A stretch of 63,650 bases of DNA from Kitasatospora aureofaciens (GTDB taxonomy: Bacteria > Actinomycetota > Actinomycetes > Streptomycetales > Streptomycetaceae), in contig NZ_JPRF03000040.1 of NCBI RefSeq assembly GCF_001188955.3, positions 1 through 63,650 on the forward strand, written 5' to 3'. Position numbers and translations under genes: made by a program. The notes under the pieces are model-generated. The model did no database searches. It saw only the letters and a list, made by a program, of their open reading frames with translations, and was not told the origin of the DNA. Shown in pieces: positions 32,722 through 41,737 of this stretch; positions within the stretch are counted from its first letter, which is position 1; the number at the start of each line of letters is the position of its first letter.

Positions 32722-34362
32722 TCAGGCCCCGAGGACCTCGCCGACCAGGGCCCGGGCCTCCTGCTGCACCCGCGCCAGGTGCTCCTCGCCCAGGAACGAC
32801 TCGGCGTAGATCTTGTACACGTCCTCGGTGCCCGAGGGCCGCGCGGCGAACCAGGCGTTGTCGGTGCACACCTTGAGACCGCCGATGGCCGCCCCGTTGC
32901 CCGGCGCGTGGGAGAGCACCGCGGTGATCTCCTCCCCCGCCAGTTCCCCGGCCGTGACCTGCTCGGGGGACAGCCGGGCCAGGCGGGCCTTCTGCTCCCG
33001 GTCGGCGGGCGCGTCCACCCGGGCATAGGCCGGAGCGCCGTGACGTCCGGTCAGCTCACGGTAGTAGGCGCTGGGTGTGGCACCGGTGACCGCGGTGATC
33101 TCGCAGGCCAGCAGCGCCAGCAGGATGCCGTCCTTGTCGGTGCTCCACACCCCCCCGTCACGGCGCAGGAACGAAGCGCCGGCGCTCTCCTCCCCGCCGA
33201 AGGCGATCGAGCCCTCCAGCAGGCCCTCGACGAACCACTTGAAACCGACCGGGACCTCCACCAGCGTGCGGCCCAGGTCCGCCGCGACCCGGTCCAGCAT
33301 CGAGGAGGACACCAGCGTCTTGCCCACCGCCGCGTCCCCGGGCCAGTCGCCGCGGTGACGGAAGAGGTAGTCCACGGCTACCGCCAGGTAGTGGTTGGGA
33401 TTCATCAGCCCGCCGTCGGGAGTGACGATCCCGTGCCGGTCGGCGTCCGCGTCGTTGCCCGTCGCGATGGCGTACTCGTCCTTGCGCCCGATCAGGGAAG
33501 CCATCGCGGCCGGGGAGGAGCAGTCCATACGGATCTTGCCGTCCCAGTCCAACGTCATGAACCGCCACGTCGGATCGGTCACCGGATTGACCACCGTCAG
33601 ATCCAGCCCGTGGACCTCCGCGATACGCCCCCAGTAGGCCACCGACGCCCCGCCCAGCGGATCCGCACCGATACGCAGTCCCGCCCCCCGCACCGCCTCC
33701 AGGTCCACCACCGACGGCAGGTCGTCCACGTACGCGCCCAGGAAGTCGTAACGTTCCGTCGTCGCCGCGGCCAGCGCCCGCGCGTACGGGACCCTCCTCA
33801 CCCCCCGCAGGCCCTCACGGATCAGCTCGTTCGCACGGTCCTGGATCCACCCGGTGGCCTCCGAACCGGCCGGCCCGCCACTGGGCGGGTTGTACTTGAA
33901 CCCCCCGTCACGCGGCGGATTGTGCGACGGCGTCACCACGATCCCGTCCGCCAACGCCTGCCCACCGCGCCGGTTGAACCCCAGAATCGCGTGCGAGACC
34001 GCGGGAGTGGGGGTGTAGCCGTCCGCGGCATCGATCAACACCTGCACACCGTTGGCCGCCAACACCTCCAGCGCCGTCACCTTCGCCGGCTCCGACAACG
34101 CATGCGTATCCGCCCCCAGGAACAACGGGCCCCCCACCCCCTGCGCCGCACGGTACTCACAGATCGCCTGCGTCGTCGCCGCGATGTGGTCCTCGTTGAA
34201 CGCCGCGTCCAACGACGACCCCCGATGCCCCGACGTCCCGAACGCCACCTGCTGCGAGACCTCCTGCGGATCCGGCCGCAACGCGTAGTACGCCGTCACC
34301 AACCGCGCCACATCCACCAGATCCCCCGGCTGCGCCGGCTGCCCGGCCCGTACGTGCGCCAT
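32722..34362 (-). CDS. pgm: Phosphoglucomutase (alpha-D-glucose-1,6-bisphosphate-dependent)
   Basis: The 546-residue enzyme interconverts glucose 1-phosphate and glucose 6-phosphate in the cytoplasm, feeding glycogen, trehalose and cell-wall precursor synthesis. Visible features are the N-terminal FGTSGHRG, the catalytic phosphoserine loop TPSHNPP (about residue 145), the metal loop GNDADADRHG, the sugar-binding GGEESAGASF and the phosphate-binding RPSGTEDVYKIYAESF. The length is normal for the bacterial family. GGGAG precedes the ATG at 34362. It stands alone with its own terminator. Confidence 0.97.
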   Translation of the reverse strand: MAHVRAGQPAQPGDLVDVARLVTAYYALRPDPQEVSQQVAFGTSGHRGSSLDAAFNEDHIAATTQAICEYRAAQGVGGPLFLGADTHALSEPAKVTALEVLAANGVQVLIDAADGYTPTPAVSHAILGFNRRGGQALADGIVVTPSHNPPRDGGFKYNPPSGGPAGSEATGWIQDRANELIREGLRGVRRVPYARALAAATTERYDFLGAYVDDLPSVVDLEAVRGAGLRIGADPLGGASVAYWGRIAEVHGLDLTVVNPVTDPTWRFMTLDWDGKIRMDCSSPAAMASLIGRKDEYAIATGNDADADRHGIVTPDGGLMNPNHYLAVAVDYLFRHRGDWPGDAAVGKTLVSSSMLDRVAADLGRTLVEVPVGFKWFVEGLLEGSIAFGGEESAGASFLRRDGGVWSTDKDGILLALLACEITAVTGATPSAYYRELTGRHGAPAYARVDAPADREQKARLARLSPEQVTAGELAGEEITAVLSHAPGNGAAIGGLKVCTDNAWFAARPSGTEDVYKIYAESFLGEEHLARVQQEARALVGEVLGA

Positions 34363-34640
34363 TCATCCACTCCCGCCGAAACGCCGAACACCGAAAATCC
34401 CGAACCACGCGACGCAACCGCATGCCGCGCTCACCGATCGTAACCAGAACACAACCACACCCCGAACCGCACCCACCGGCCCGGAGGCACACGGGACCGT
34501 TTCGGGCCGGGCGGACGGCCGCAGTCCGGCCCGGCCGGGAGCGGCGACGTTGAGCCCAGGCGGGCAGCCGCTGTACAGGCGGGCGAGCCGCCGCCGTTCG
34601 GCAAGGGCACCTCAGACGGTCCCCGGCCCCGACGAACGGG

Positions 34641-34664
34641 GCCGTCCGCCCCGGGGCGGACGGC
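34641..34664. terminator. Perfect 24-bp palindrome downstream of the YciI gene
   Basis: The arms GCCGTCCGCCCC and GGGGCGGACGGC meet without a gap. It lies 10 bp beyond the stop codon of the minus-strand YciI-like gene and is the likely terminator of the GNAT-YciI operon. Confidence 0.65.
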
Positions 34665-34674
34665 CGCTGTTGGC

Positions 34675-34974
34675 TCAGGCGGGCAGTTGCTGGCGGTGGG
34701 CCTCCAGGGCGGGGGCGGTGACGGTGGCCAGGAACTCCGTCACCCGGTACTCGGTCAGGCCCAGTCGGACGAACGGGTCGGTGGCCACCAGTTCCTCGAT
34801 CCGGGCCCGGTCCTGCCCCACCGCCAGGATCACACCGCCGTCACGCGGCACCTTGCGCCCCGAGGCCAGGAACGTGCCCGCCGCGTAGTGGCCGTTGAGC
34901 CACTGCACGTGCTGCGGCAACGCTTCGTCGATCCGCTCCAGCGCGGCGGTGTAGGTCAGCTCCAGGATGAACAT
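34675..34974 (-). CDS. YciI-like protein
   Basis: The 99-residue protein has the dimeric alpha/beta YciI fold: MFILELTYTAALERIDEALP, HVQWLNGHYAAGTFLASGRK, GGVILAVGQDRARIEELVAT and DPFVRLGLTEYRVTEF. His and Asp at conserved positions (LPQHVQWL, TDPF) form the putative active site of the family. Its start is 4 bp from the stop of the GNAT gene, so the two form an operon. Function is unknown; some relatives act in chloro-aromatic or stress metabolism. Confidence 0.9.
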   Translation of the reverse strand: MFILELTYTAALERIDEALPQHVQWLNGHYAAGTFLASGRKVPRDGGVILAVGQDRARIEELVATDPFVRLGLTEYRVTEFLATVTAPALEAHRQQLPA

Positions 34975-34978
34975 GGCG

Positions 34979-35806
34979 TCAAACTAGCGCGACGGGCTGG
35001 GGGGAGGCCCACCAGGTCGCCGGAGCCGCGGCGGTGTAGCCCAGTGACTCGTACAGCGGCCGACCCAGCTTCGAGGCCGTAAGTGTGGCGGGCAGGGAGG
35101 CCAGGCCGGCCAGGGAGGCGAGCATGACAGCCCGGCCGGCACCACGGGAACGCAGCTGCGGCGAGGTGCCGACCCAGTAGTGACTGGCGACACCGTCGTG
35201 AACGAGCCTCACGCAGGCCCCCGCAGCCACACCTTCGTACCGGGCGACGAACACGTCCACCCCGGGCTGGTCGATCAGCGCCATGGGGAACAGCTCGCCG
35301 GGGCGGTAGGGCTCGAAGCCGGTCAGTCCGAAGCCCGCGATGACGACCCGCTCCGCCTCCTTGAGGTCCTCGGGCCGCCGTACCCGCACCACGTCCAGGG
35401 CCGGTTCGCCGACGGGCGCGGGCGGGCGCAGCATGACGGGCATCTGCCAGTTGCGCATACCGAGGTGGCTCAGGTCGGTGGTGCTGAACGGGTCCTCGGC
35501 GTTGACGGGGCCGACGGCCCGGCGGGCGAACTCGCTCAGCTCTGCCAGTTCGTCCGGGTCGAGCCCGGGTTCCTGGATCAGGATCCGCAGGCCGGCGCGC
35601 TCGTCGCCGTCCACCGCGACGAAGCTGCGGCGCCGGACCACCCGGTGTCCGCGGCTTCGGCCGATCGCGGCCCAGAAGGCGGCGGAGTTGCGGGCCTGGC
35701 GCACCGGCGCCTCGGCGAGGGCCTCGGCCGAGGGGACGGGGCCGGGAGCGGGGGTCTGGGCGGCGGTGGGGGCGGGTCGGTCGGTCGCGGTGGATCCCGT
35801 AGTCAT
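34979..35806 (-). CDS. GNAT family N-acetyltransferase
   Basis: The 275-residue protein has a Pro/Ala-rich N terminus (about 30 residues), then a duplicated acetyltransferase-like fold. The acetyl-CoA loop is SPQLRSRGAGRAVMLASL (about residue 222) and the following LGRPLYESLGYTAAAPATWW is typical of GNAT C termini. It probably acetylates a small amine. The ATG at 35806 is chosen because upstream codons are not conserved. It is the first gene of an operon with the YciI-like gene. Confidence 0.87.
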   Translation of the reverse strand: MTTGSTATDRPAPTAAQTPAPGPVPSAEALAEAPVRQARNSAAFWAAIGRSRGHRVVRRRSFVAVDGDERAGLRILIQEPGLDPDELAELSEFARRAVGPVNAEDPFSTTDLSHLGMRNWQMPVMLRPPAPVGEPALDVVRVRRPEDLKEAERVVIAGFGLTGFEPYRPGELFPMALIDQPGVDVFVARYEGVAAGACVRLVHDGVASHYWVGTSPQLRSRGAGRAVMLASLAGLASLPATLTASKLGRPLYESLGYTAAAPATWWASPQPVALV

Positions 35807-36207
35807 GGTGCCTACGCTAGTGCCGAATTGACCGGACACACGGGCCAATTCCCCGCGGCCCCACTGGGCCACCTTCGGACCGGGACGCGGTACGGCGAGG
35901 CGCGACGGAATACGGCGACGGAATACGGCGGCGAAGTGCGGCGGGCCGCGCGGGTGCCCCTCCCCTGGAGGGTGTCGACCCCAATCCTGCCAGGTCAGGC
36001 CGCAGTTCCGGTAGGACGTAACCCACCCTGTTTCCGCCTTGCCGCACCCCGTGCGCACCCCGCACACTCGTGCAACACCCCACTCCCCCGACCTGGCCCC
36101 ACGCGCCGCCGCCCGCTCCCCGGACGGCCGGCGTGCGGGCCGCCGCGCCCCGGCGCCATGGCCGGGGGTGGGGCACACCGGAGCAACGACCAAGGGGGAA
36201 AAGGCAG
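35807..36207. other. Divergent 400-bp intergenic region
   Basis: No gene is supported. It contains a direct repeat of CGACGGAATACGG (about 35903-35930) upstream of the GNAT gene, and a stretch of lower GC around 35996-36030. It probably carries the promoters of the divergent GNAT and small-protein genes. A strong AAGGGGGAAAAGG ribosome binding site lies at its right end. Confidence 0.5.
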
Positions 36208-36549
36208 ATGAACGCGCACACGGACCTGGTGCTGAAAGCACGGATACGACTGCTGAGCCACAACGAACGAATCCTGAACGGCGAGGAAGGACTATGGGTC
36301 TACCGGACCCTGTTCACGGTCAACCCCCACGCCCACGCCTACAAACTAGCCTACGTCCTGAGGGAACTGAGCGAGACCAGCCCCCGCCTCGCCCACCTGC
36401 CCGAAGCGCGACAGGCACTGTTGGAGGAGGCCGGAGCCGCCGGCTGCCACATTCCGGCCGACGCCCCCACCTACCAGCACCAGATGTGGAACCACACGGT
36501 CGCGCAGCTACGAGAGATCGAACGCCGCCAGGGACAGGCAGGCCAATAG
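36208..36549 (+). CDS. Small helical protein of unknown function
   Basis: The 113-residue protein (MNAHTDLVLKARIRLLSHNE, LWVYRTLFTVNPHAHAYKLA, YVLRELSETSPRLAH) is helical and probably soluble. It resembles an actinobacterial family with a conserved LKARIRLLS...YR-x-L core that has no assigned function; some relatives look TPR-like. The ribosome binding site AAGGGGGAAAAGG is unusually strong. Codon usage is less GC-biased than in its neighbours, suggesting recent acquisition or specialised expression. Confidence 0.7.
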   Translation: MNAHTDLVLKARIRLLSHNERILNGEEGLWVYRTLFTVNPHAHAYKLAYVLRELSETSPRLAHLPEARQALLEEAGAAGCHIPADAPTYQHQMWNHTVAQLREIERRQGQAGQ

Positions 36550-36677
36550 CACGCCCGCACCACACCAGCAGCAACAACAAGGGACGGACGGGCACCGGAG
36601 GCGCCGCCCGGTAGGCGGCGGCGGGATGGTTGCGGTACAACAATCCCTATTTGACGATTGATCGGAGAAACGCTGAT

Positions 36678-38168
36678 ATGAGCAGGTCAGGACTGTCCCG
36701 CCGCGCCCTGATCGCCGGGGCCGGCGCCGCCGTCGTCGGGTGGAACACCGCCACCCGCGCCTGGGCGACCGCACCGCAGGCCGACGTCGCCGAACTGCCG
36801 TCCCTGGACGGGTCGATGACACTGCGGGGCGAGGGCCTGGAGCGGTTCACCTCCGACTTCGGGCACCTGGTCAGCGCCGCGCCGAGAGCGGTGCTGCGGC
36901 CCGCCTCGGTGCGGGACGTGCAGCGGGTCGTGGAGTTCGCGCGGCGCCACCGCATCCCGGTGGCCGTCAACGGGCAGAGCGGGGACGCGGCGGTGGTGGG
37001 GCAGGCAGGGCTGGAGTCGCACTCCAGCTACGGCCAGGCCAATCCGCGCGGCGGCATCGCCGTCGACGCCCGCGGCCTGGACCGGGTGGTGTCGATCCGG
37101 CCCGGCGAGGCCGTGGTGGAGGCCGGCGCGACCTGGGCGCAGCTGACCGACGCCGCGCTGGCGCAGGGCTGGATGCCGCCGGTGCTGACGGACTATCTGC
37201 ACCTGTCGGTGGGCGGGACGCTGAGCGTGGGCGGGATCGGCGGGGCGGTGCAGCACCACGGCCTGCAGACGGACACGGTGCGCGAACTGGAGGTGGTGAC
37301 CGGCACCGGCGAGCTGGTCACGGCCTCGCGCGAGCGCAACCGGGAGCTGTTCGAGGCGGTGCTGGCCGGCGGCGGGCAGGTGGGGATCATCGTCCGGGCG
37401 ACGCTGGCGCTGGTGCCGGCGCGCGAGCGCTCCACCGTGTTCACCCTGGCCTACGACGACCTGGACGCCTACCTCGCCGACCAGCAGAAGGTGCTGGCCG
37501 ACGGCCGGTTCGACCTGCAGGTCGGCAACGTGGTGCGCAGCGCGGACGGGCAGCGCTGGCGGTACACGGCGGAGCTGGTGGCCTACGGGGACGCCGGGCG
37601 CCCAGTGGACCGGCAGGCGTTGCTGGCGGGGCTGAGCCCGGTGGCGGACGGGACGTCGGTGGTGGAGCAGAGCTGGCGCGAGTACGCGTTCCGGGTGGAC
37701 GCGTTCGCGGGCTACCTGCGGGCGGCGGGGTTCTGGGGGCTGCCCAAGCCGTGGCTGAGCCTGTTCCTGCCGGCCTCCTCGGTGGGGGTGTTCATGCGGG
37801 AGGCCGCCTCGTCGCTGACGGCCGCGGACCTGGGGGCGGGGCTGCTGCTGTTCTACCCGTACGCGCGCGACAGGGTGCGCACCCCGCTGGCGGTGCTGCC
37901 GCAGGGTGAGGTGGGCTGGCACTTCGACCTGCTGGCCTTCCCCGCGCCGGGCGCGGACGTCGCCGGGATGCTGGAGCGCAACCGGCGCCTGTACGAGCGG
38001 GCGGTGCAGCTGGGCGGCAAGCGGTACCTGATCGGGGCGGTGCCGGGGATGACGGCCGCGGACTGGCAGCGGCACTACGGGGCACTGTGGGAGCGGGTGG
38101 AGGAGGCCAAGCGGCGCTTCGACCCGGCGGGGATCCTCACCCCCGGCCAGGGCATCCACAGCGCCTGA
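36678..38168 (+). CDS. Tat-exported FAD-binding oxidoreductase (cytokinin-dehydrogenase-like)
   Basis: The 496-residue flavoprotein has a Tat signal (LSRRALIAGAGAAVVGW), an FAD_binding_4 domain (RPASVRDVQRVVEFARRHRI, HLSVGGTLSVGGIGGAVQHH) and a cytokinin-binding C-terminal domain ending FDPAGILTPGQGI. The segment before the predicted flavinylated His is extended (GQSGDAAVVGQAGLE before SHSSYGQ). It probably oxidises an amine or alcohol outside the cytoplasmic membrane. GGAG at 10 nt serves the ATG at 36678; a low-GC stretch before it is probably the promoter. Confidence 0.88.
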   Translation: MSRSGLSRRALIAGAGAAVVGWNTATRAWATAPQADVAELPSLDGSMTLRGEGLERFTSDFGHLVSAAPRAVLRPASVRDVQRVVEFARRHRIPVAVNGQSGDAAVVGQAGLESHSSYGQANPRGGIAVDARGLDRVVSIRPGEAVVEAGATWAQLTDAALAQGWMPPVLTDYLHLSVGGTLSVGGIGGAVQHHGLQTDTVRELEVVTGTGELVTASRERNRELFEAVLAGGGQVGIIVRATLALVPARERSTVFTLAYDDLDAYLADQQKVLADGRFDLQVGNVVRSADGQRWRYTAELVAYGDAGRPVDRQALLAGLSPVADGTSVVEQSWREYAFRVDAFAGYLRAAGFWGLPKPWLSLFLPASSVGVFMREAASSLTAADLGAGLLLFYPYARDRVRTPLAVLPQGEVGWHFDLLAFPAPGADVAGMLERNRRLYERAVQLGGKRYLIGAVPGMTAADWQRHYGALWERVEEAKRRFDPAGILTPGQGIHSA

Positions 38169-38236
38169 CCCGCACCCGGCGGCGGGGGCCGTCCCGGCAC
38201 TGGGGGACGGCCTCCGCGCCGGGAGACTGGGGCCTG

Positions 38237-39193
38237 TCAGGCGTAGAGGGCGGCGGTGCGGCGGGCCGCGTCGGCGAGGCGGGCGCGGAGTTCGGGTGGG
38301 TGGAGGACCTCGGCTTCCGGGCCGAGGCGGAGGAGTTCGAAGTAGCCGATGTCCCAGGTTTCGAGCGGCAGGGTGACGGTGACCCAGCCGTCGGGGTCCG
38401 CGGGGCCTGCGGTGGCGAGGGCGTCGGTGGCGGCGGTCGGCTCCAGCAGGACGGGGAGGTTCCGTAGGGCGAGCGGGCTGAGGCGTACGACGGCGCGTTC
38501 GCGCAGCATGGCGCGGGTGAACTCGCGGGCCGCGGTGGTCCAGTAGTCGGCGAGGTCGAAGTCCGGGTCGCGGTCGAAGCGTTCGTCGCCGGCCTCGGCG
38601 GTCTCGAAGCGGTCGACACGGTAGGAGGCGATCCGGCCGGAGGGGCCGCGGGCCGCGACGTACCACTGGCCGGCCTTCAGGACCAGGCCGTACGGTTCCA
38701 GCCGTCGCCGGCGGGTGCCGCCGCGTGCCGCGTAGCGGGCGTCGAGGACGCGGTCCTCCCACACGGCGCGGGAGACCTCGGCGAGCAGCGGCGGGGTCTC
38801 TGGGTCGCGGAACCAGGCCGGTGCGTCGAGGTGGAAGCGCCGGGCGGCGGCCGCGGGGGCGTCGCCGAGGGCGGCGGCGACCTTCAGCCGGGCGGCGAGG
38901 GCGTGTGCGGCCAGGCCCATGTCGCGCAGCGGGCCGGGGAGTCCGGCCAGGTGCAGGACTTCGGCTTCGGCGCGTTCGAGGCCGGTCAGGCGGGTGCGGT
39001 AGCCGTCGACGAGCCGGTAGCCGCCGCCGCGCCCGCGTTCGGCGTACACCGGCACTCCGGCTTCGAGCAGGGCGGCGATGTCGCGCTGCACGGTGCGCTC
39101 GGAGACCTCCAGCTCGGCCGCGAGCTCCGCGGCGGTCATGGTGTGCCGGGACTGCAGGAGCAGCAGCAGCGCGATGGTCCGGCTCGCCCGCAC
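38237..39193 (-). CDS. WYL-domain transcriptional regulator (YafY-like)
   Basis: The 318-residue regulator has an HTH (TAAELAAELEVSERTVQRDI), the linker YAERGRGGGYRLVDGYRTRL, a WYL domain (LEPYGLVLKAGQWYVAARG, ASYRVDRFETAE) and a C-terminal WCX domain. The GTG at 39193 follows GGGAGGG. It lies 176 bp downstream of a PPOX-like gene on the same strand and may regulate it. WYL proteins bind nucleotides, nucleic acids or other effectors to switch DNA binding. Confidence 0.92.
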   Translation of the reverse strand: MRASRTIALLLLLQSRHTMTAAELAAELEVSERTVQRDIAALLEAGVPVYAERGRGGGYRLVDGYRTRLTGLERAEAEVLHLAGLPGPLRDMGLAAHALAARLKVAAALGDAPAAAARRFHLDAPAWFRDPETPPLLAEVSRAVWEDRVLDARYAARGGTRRRRLEPYGLVLKAGQWYVAARGPSGRIASYRVDRFETAEAGDERFDRDPDFDLADYWTTAAREFTRAMLRERAVVRLSPLALRNLPVLLEPTAATDALATAGPADPDGWVTVTLPLETWDIGYFELLRLGPEAEVLHPPELRARLADAARRTAALYA

Positions 39194-39369
39194 CGTGCCC
39201 TCCCTGCTCGCTGTCCTGCTCGGCCCCCGCTTCGCACCATTGTCACCGCTCGCGCGGGTCCGCCGCCCGTCGGTGTTCCACCTCTCCCGGGTCCCCCGGG
39301 TCGCGGTCGACAGCCCGGCGCAGGTTGTCGGTACGGGCGCCGAGATGTGGTCGGTGGTGCCGTCCGTCA

Positions 39370-39900
39370 CTACTGGTCCGGTGTTGGGCCGAGTTGGGCG
39401 GGGTCGGGGGCGAAGGCGGTCATCCAGTGCGGGTGGAGCCGGTAGTAGACGACGTCGTTGTCCCAGTCGAAGGCGTCGTGGCCGTAGAAGTCGCGGAAGT
39501 GGGCCAGCAGTTCGGGCCAGTCGGCGGCCGCCGGGCCGCCGGGCGGGTTGAGGGTCTCCACCGTGCCGTGGGTGAACACGCCCAGATCCTCCCCGCGCAG
39601 GTGGGCGGCGCTGACGGCGGGCCGGGCGGCGAGGTGGCGGGCCTTGGCGGAGGAGCGGGCGGTGCCGAAATGCCACGTGCCGTGCAGGAAGTGGCCGTCC
39701 ACGCCGCTGATGCGCGGCTCGCCGTTGGCGGTGACGGTGGACAGGGCGAGGGTGCACATGCCGGTGAGCACGCGGGTGAGCTGCTCTGCGGTGAGGGTGC
39801 GCTCGCTGTTGATGATCGAGCGCAGGTGGGCGGTGGAGCGGGCGAGCGAGGCGTCCAGGAGGGCCTGGAGGCGGTGGAGCTCGTCGGGTGTTTCGCGCAT
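39370..39900 (-). CDS. Pyridoxamine-phosphate-oxidase-fold protein
   Basis: The 176-residue split-barrel protein has LTGMCTLALSTVTANGEPRI, SGVDGHFLHGTWHFGTA and SAKARHLAARPAVSAAHLRG, the layout of FMN- or F420-binding PPOX-like enzymes. It is somewhat longer than the one at 3900 because of an extra C-terminal helix (FRDFYGHDAFDWDNDVVYYR). AAGGA precedes the ATG at 39900. A WYL regulator follows on the same strand. The cofactor and substrate are unknown. Confidence 0.85.
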   Translation of the reverse strand: MRETPDELHRLQALLDASLARSTAHLRSIINSERTLTAEQLTRVLTGMCTLALSTVTANGEPRISGVDGHFLHGTWHFGTARSSAKARHLAARPAVSAAHLRGEDLGVFTHGTVETLNPPGGPAAADWPELLAHFRDFYGHDAFDWDNDVVYYRLHPHWMTAFAPDPAQLGPTPDQ

Positions 39901-40032
39901 GGCGGATAAGGTCCTTGCCTGGTCGGTCCGGCCGGCGCCACGACGGCGCCGGCCGGCGGTGCCAGCCTCGGCCCTCAACCCGACATCTTCTGTCGTGTTT
40001 CCTCCTTTCCTCCGGATGGGCTGCCGGCGGTC

Positions 40033-40896
40033 TCAGCGGGCCAGGCGTCCCAGCAGGGCGGAGGCCGCGGCGATGCCGGCGAGGGTGGCGGCGGCCAGGA
40101 CGGCGAAGTCCAGCGGCAGGTGGGACGGGGTGCCGATCAGCAGGCCGCGCAGCGCGTCGACCTGGTAGCTGAGCGGGTTGACCTTGCTGACGGCCTGCAG
40201 CCAGCCCGGCATCAGGTCCAGGGGGTAGAGGGCGTTGGAGCCGAAGAACAGCGGCATGGTGATCGCCTGGCCGATGCCCATCAACCGGTCGCGGGTCAGC
40301 ACGATCCCGGCGATGGCCATCGACAGGCAGGAGAAGAACGCCGAGCCGAGCAGCACCACCGCCACCACCCCGAGCAGGCGCAGCGGGTTCCAGGTCATCG
40401 CGACGCCGAGGACGGCGGCGATCAGCACCACGACGACGGCCTGCAGGACGGCCTTGACGCCGGCGGCGAAGGCCTTGCCGGTGACCAGGGCGGCGCGGGG
40501 AGTGGGTGTGACCAGCAGTTTGGTGAGCACCCCGGAGTCCCGCTCCCAGATGATCATGATGCCGTAGAAGATCGCGATGAACATCGCGGACTGGGCGATG
40601 ATGCCCGGTGCGAGGTAGTCCAGGTAGGGGATGCCGCCGGTGGGGATGGCCTTGAGACGGGTGAAGGTCTCGCCGAAGATCAGCAGCCACAGGGCGGGCT
40701 GGACGGCCCGGGTGTAGAGCTCGGTGCGGTCGTGGCGCAGCTTCTGCAGTTCCACCGCGCACATCGCGGCGATGCGCGCGGGTACGAGGCGCCAGCCGGT
40801 GCGGGCCCGCGGGGGCACCAGCAGCAGGTCCAACTCCGGGCCCCGGTCGGGGGGTTCAGCCGACGCGGTTGGCCGTGCGGCGGGTACGGCGGACAT
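40033..40896 (-). CDS. ABC-2 type transporter permease
   Basis: The 287-residue permease has six hydrophobic segments after a cytoplasmic N terminus (GWRLVPARIAAMCAVELQKL). The ABC-2 membrane signature FGSNALYPLDLMPGWLQAVS and NPLSYQVDALRGLL are at the C-terminal side. With the adjacent ATPase it forms a DrrAB-like exporter of drugs or lipids. AAGGAG precedes the ATG at 40896. Its 5' end overlaps the ATPase gene by 41 bp, indicating translational coupling. Confidence 0.93.
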   Translation of the reverse strand: MSAVPAARPTASAEPPDRGPELDLLLVPPRARTGWRLVPARIAAMCAVELQKLRHDRTELYTRAVQPALWLLIFGETFTRLKAIPTGGIPYLDYLAPGIIAQSAMFIAIFYGIMIIWERDSGVLTKLLVTPTPRAALVTGKAFAAGVKAVLQAVVVVLIAAVLGVAMTWNPLRLLGVVAVVLLGSAFFSCLSMAIAGIVLTRDRLMGIGQAITMPLFFGSNALYPLDLMPGWLQAVSKVNPLSYQVDALRGLLIGTPSHLPLDFAVLAAATLAGIAAASALLGRLAR

Positions 40897-41737
40897 CGCC
40901 GAAGTCTCCTTCCGTGGCGTCGGCCAGGTCGCGGCCGGCGAAGTGGCGGAACACGTCGTCCAGGGTCGGCTCGTCCCGGCCGTCCCGGCCGTCCCGGCCT
41001 TCATGGCCTGCCTGGCCTTGTTGGCCGTCCTGACGGACCTGGTCCTTGAGTTCGGCGGGAGTTCCCAGAGCGCGGATACGGCCGCGGTCCATCAGGGCGA
41101 TGCGGTCGCAGTGACGGTCGGCCTCGTCCATGTAGTGGGTGGTGACCAGGACGGTCATACCGGTGGCCCGGCGGACGGCGTCCACGCGTTCCCACACGCC
41201 GGTGCGCGCGATCGGGTCCAGGCCGATGGTGGGTTCGTCCAGGACCAGCAGGCGCGGGGCACTGACCAGGGCCTGGGCGAGTTCGAGGCGGCGCACCATG
41301 CCGCCGGAGTACGTGGCCGCCATCCGGTCGGCGGCGTCGGTGAGGTCGACGGCGGCCAGGGCCTGGGTGACACGCCGGGCGCGTTCGGCGCGGGGGACGT
41401 CGAAGACCCGGGCGAACAGGGCGACGTTCTCGCGGCCGGTGAGTCCGGCGTCGGCGGACAGCTGCTGGGGGACGTAACCGAGCAGCCGCCTTACCTCCAT
41501 GGGACGGCGGGTGGCGTCGTGACCGAAGACGCGCACCATACCGGCTCCGACCGGCAGCAGAGTGGTGATGGCGCGGATCGTGGTGGTCTTGCCCGCACCG
41601 TTGGGGCCCAGCAGGCCGAACACCTCGCCCGTGCGCACGGTCAGGTCGATGCCGTCCACGGCCCGGGTCACCTTCCCGCGGCCGTGGGTGAAGCTGTACT
41701 CCAGGCCCCGGCACACCACCGCTTCCTCGTGGTCCAT
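40856..41737 (-). CDS. ABC transporter ATP-binding protein (DrrA-like)
   Basis: The 293-residue ATPase has Walker A GLLGPNGAGKTTT (about residue 42), Q-loop VPQQLSA, signature YSGGMVRRLELAQAL, Walker B RLLVLDEPTIGLDP and the switch His TTHYMDEA. The C-terminal linker has QDGQQGQAGHEGRDGRDGRD, encoded by three 9-bp copies of GTCCCGGCC on the + strand (40973-40999). The ATG at 41737 shares its A with the stop codon of the MarR gene (TGATG), so the three genes MarR-ATPase-permease form one operon. Confidence 0.95.
   Translation of the reverse strand: MDHEEAVVCRGLEYSFTHGRGKVTRAVDGIDLTVRTGEVFGLLGPNGAGKTTTIRAITTLLPVGAGMVRVFGHDATRRPMEVRRLLGYVPQQLSADAGLTGRENVALFARVFDVPRAERARRVTQALAAVDLTDAADRMAATYSGGMVRRLELAQALVSAPRLLVLDEPTIGLDPIARTGVWERVDAVRRATGMTVLVTTHYMDEADRHCDRIALMDRGRIRALGTPAELKDQVRQDGQQGQAGHEGRDGRDGRDEPTLDDVFRHFAGRDLADATEGDFGDVRRTRRTANRVG

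Noticed and set aside
38237..40762. One 841-codon minus frame joining an Arg-rich section to the WYL regulator
   Set aside because: Only the last 318 codons are conserved. The upstream part is the wrong frame of the PPOX and ABC permease genes; the GTG at 39193 with GGGAGGG is the true start.
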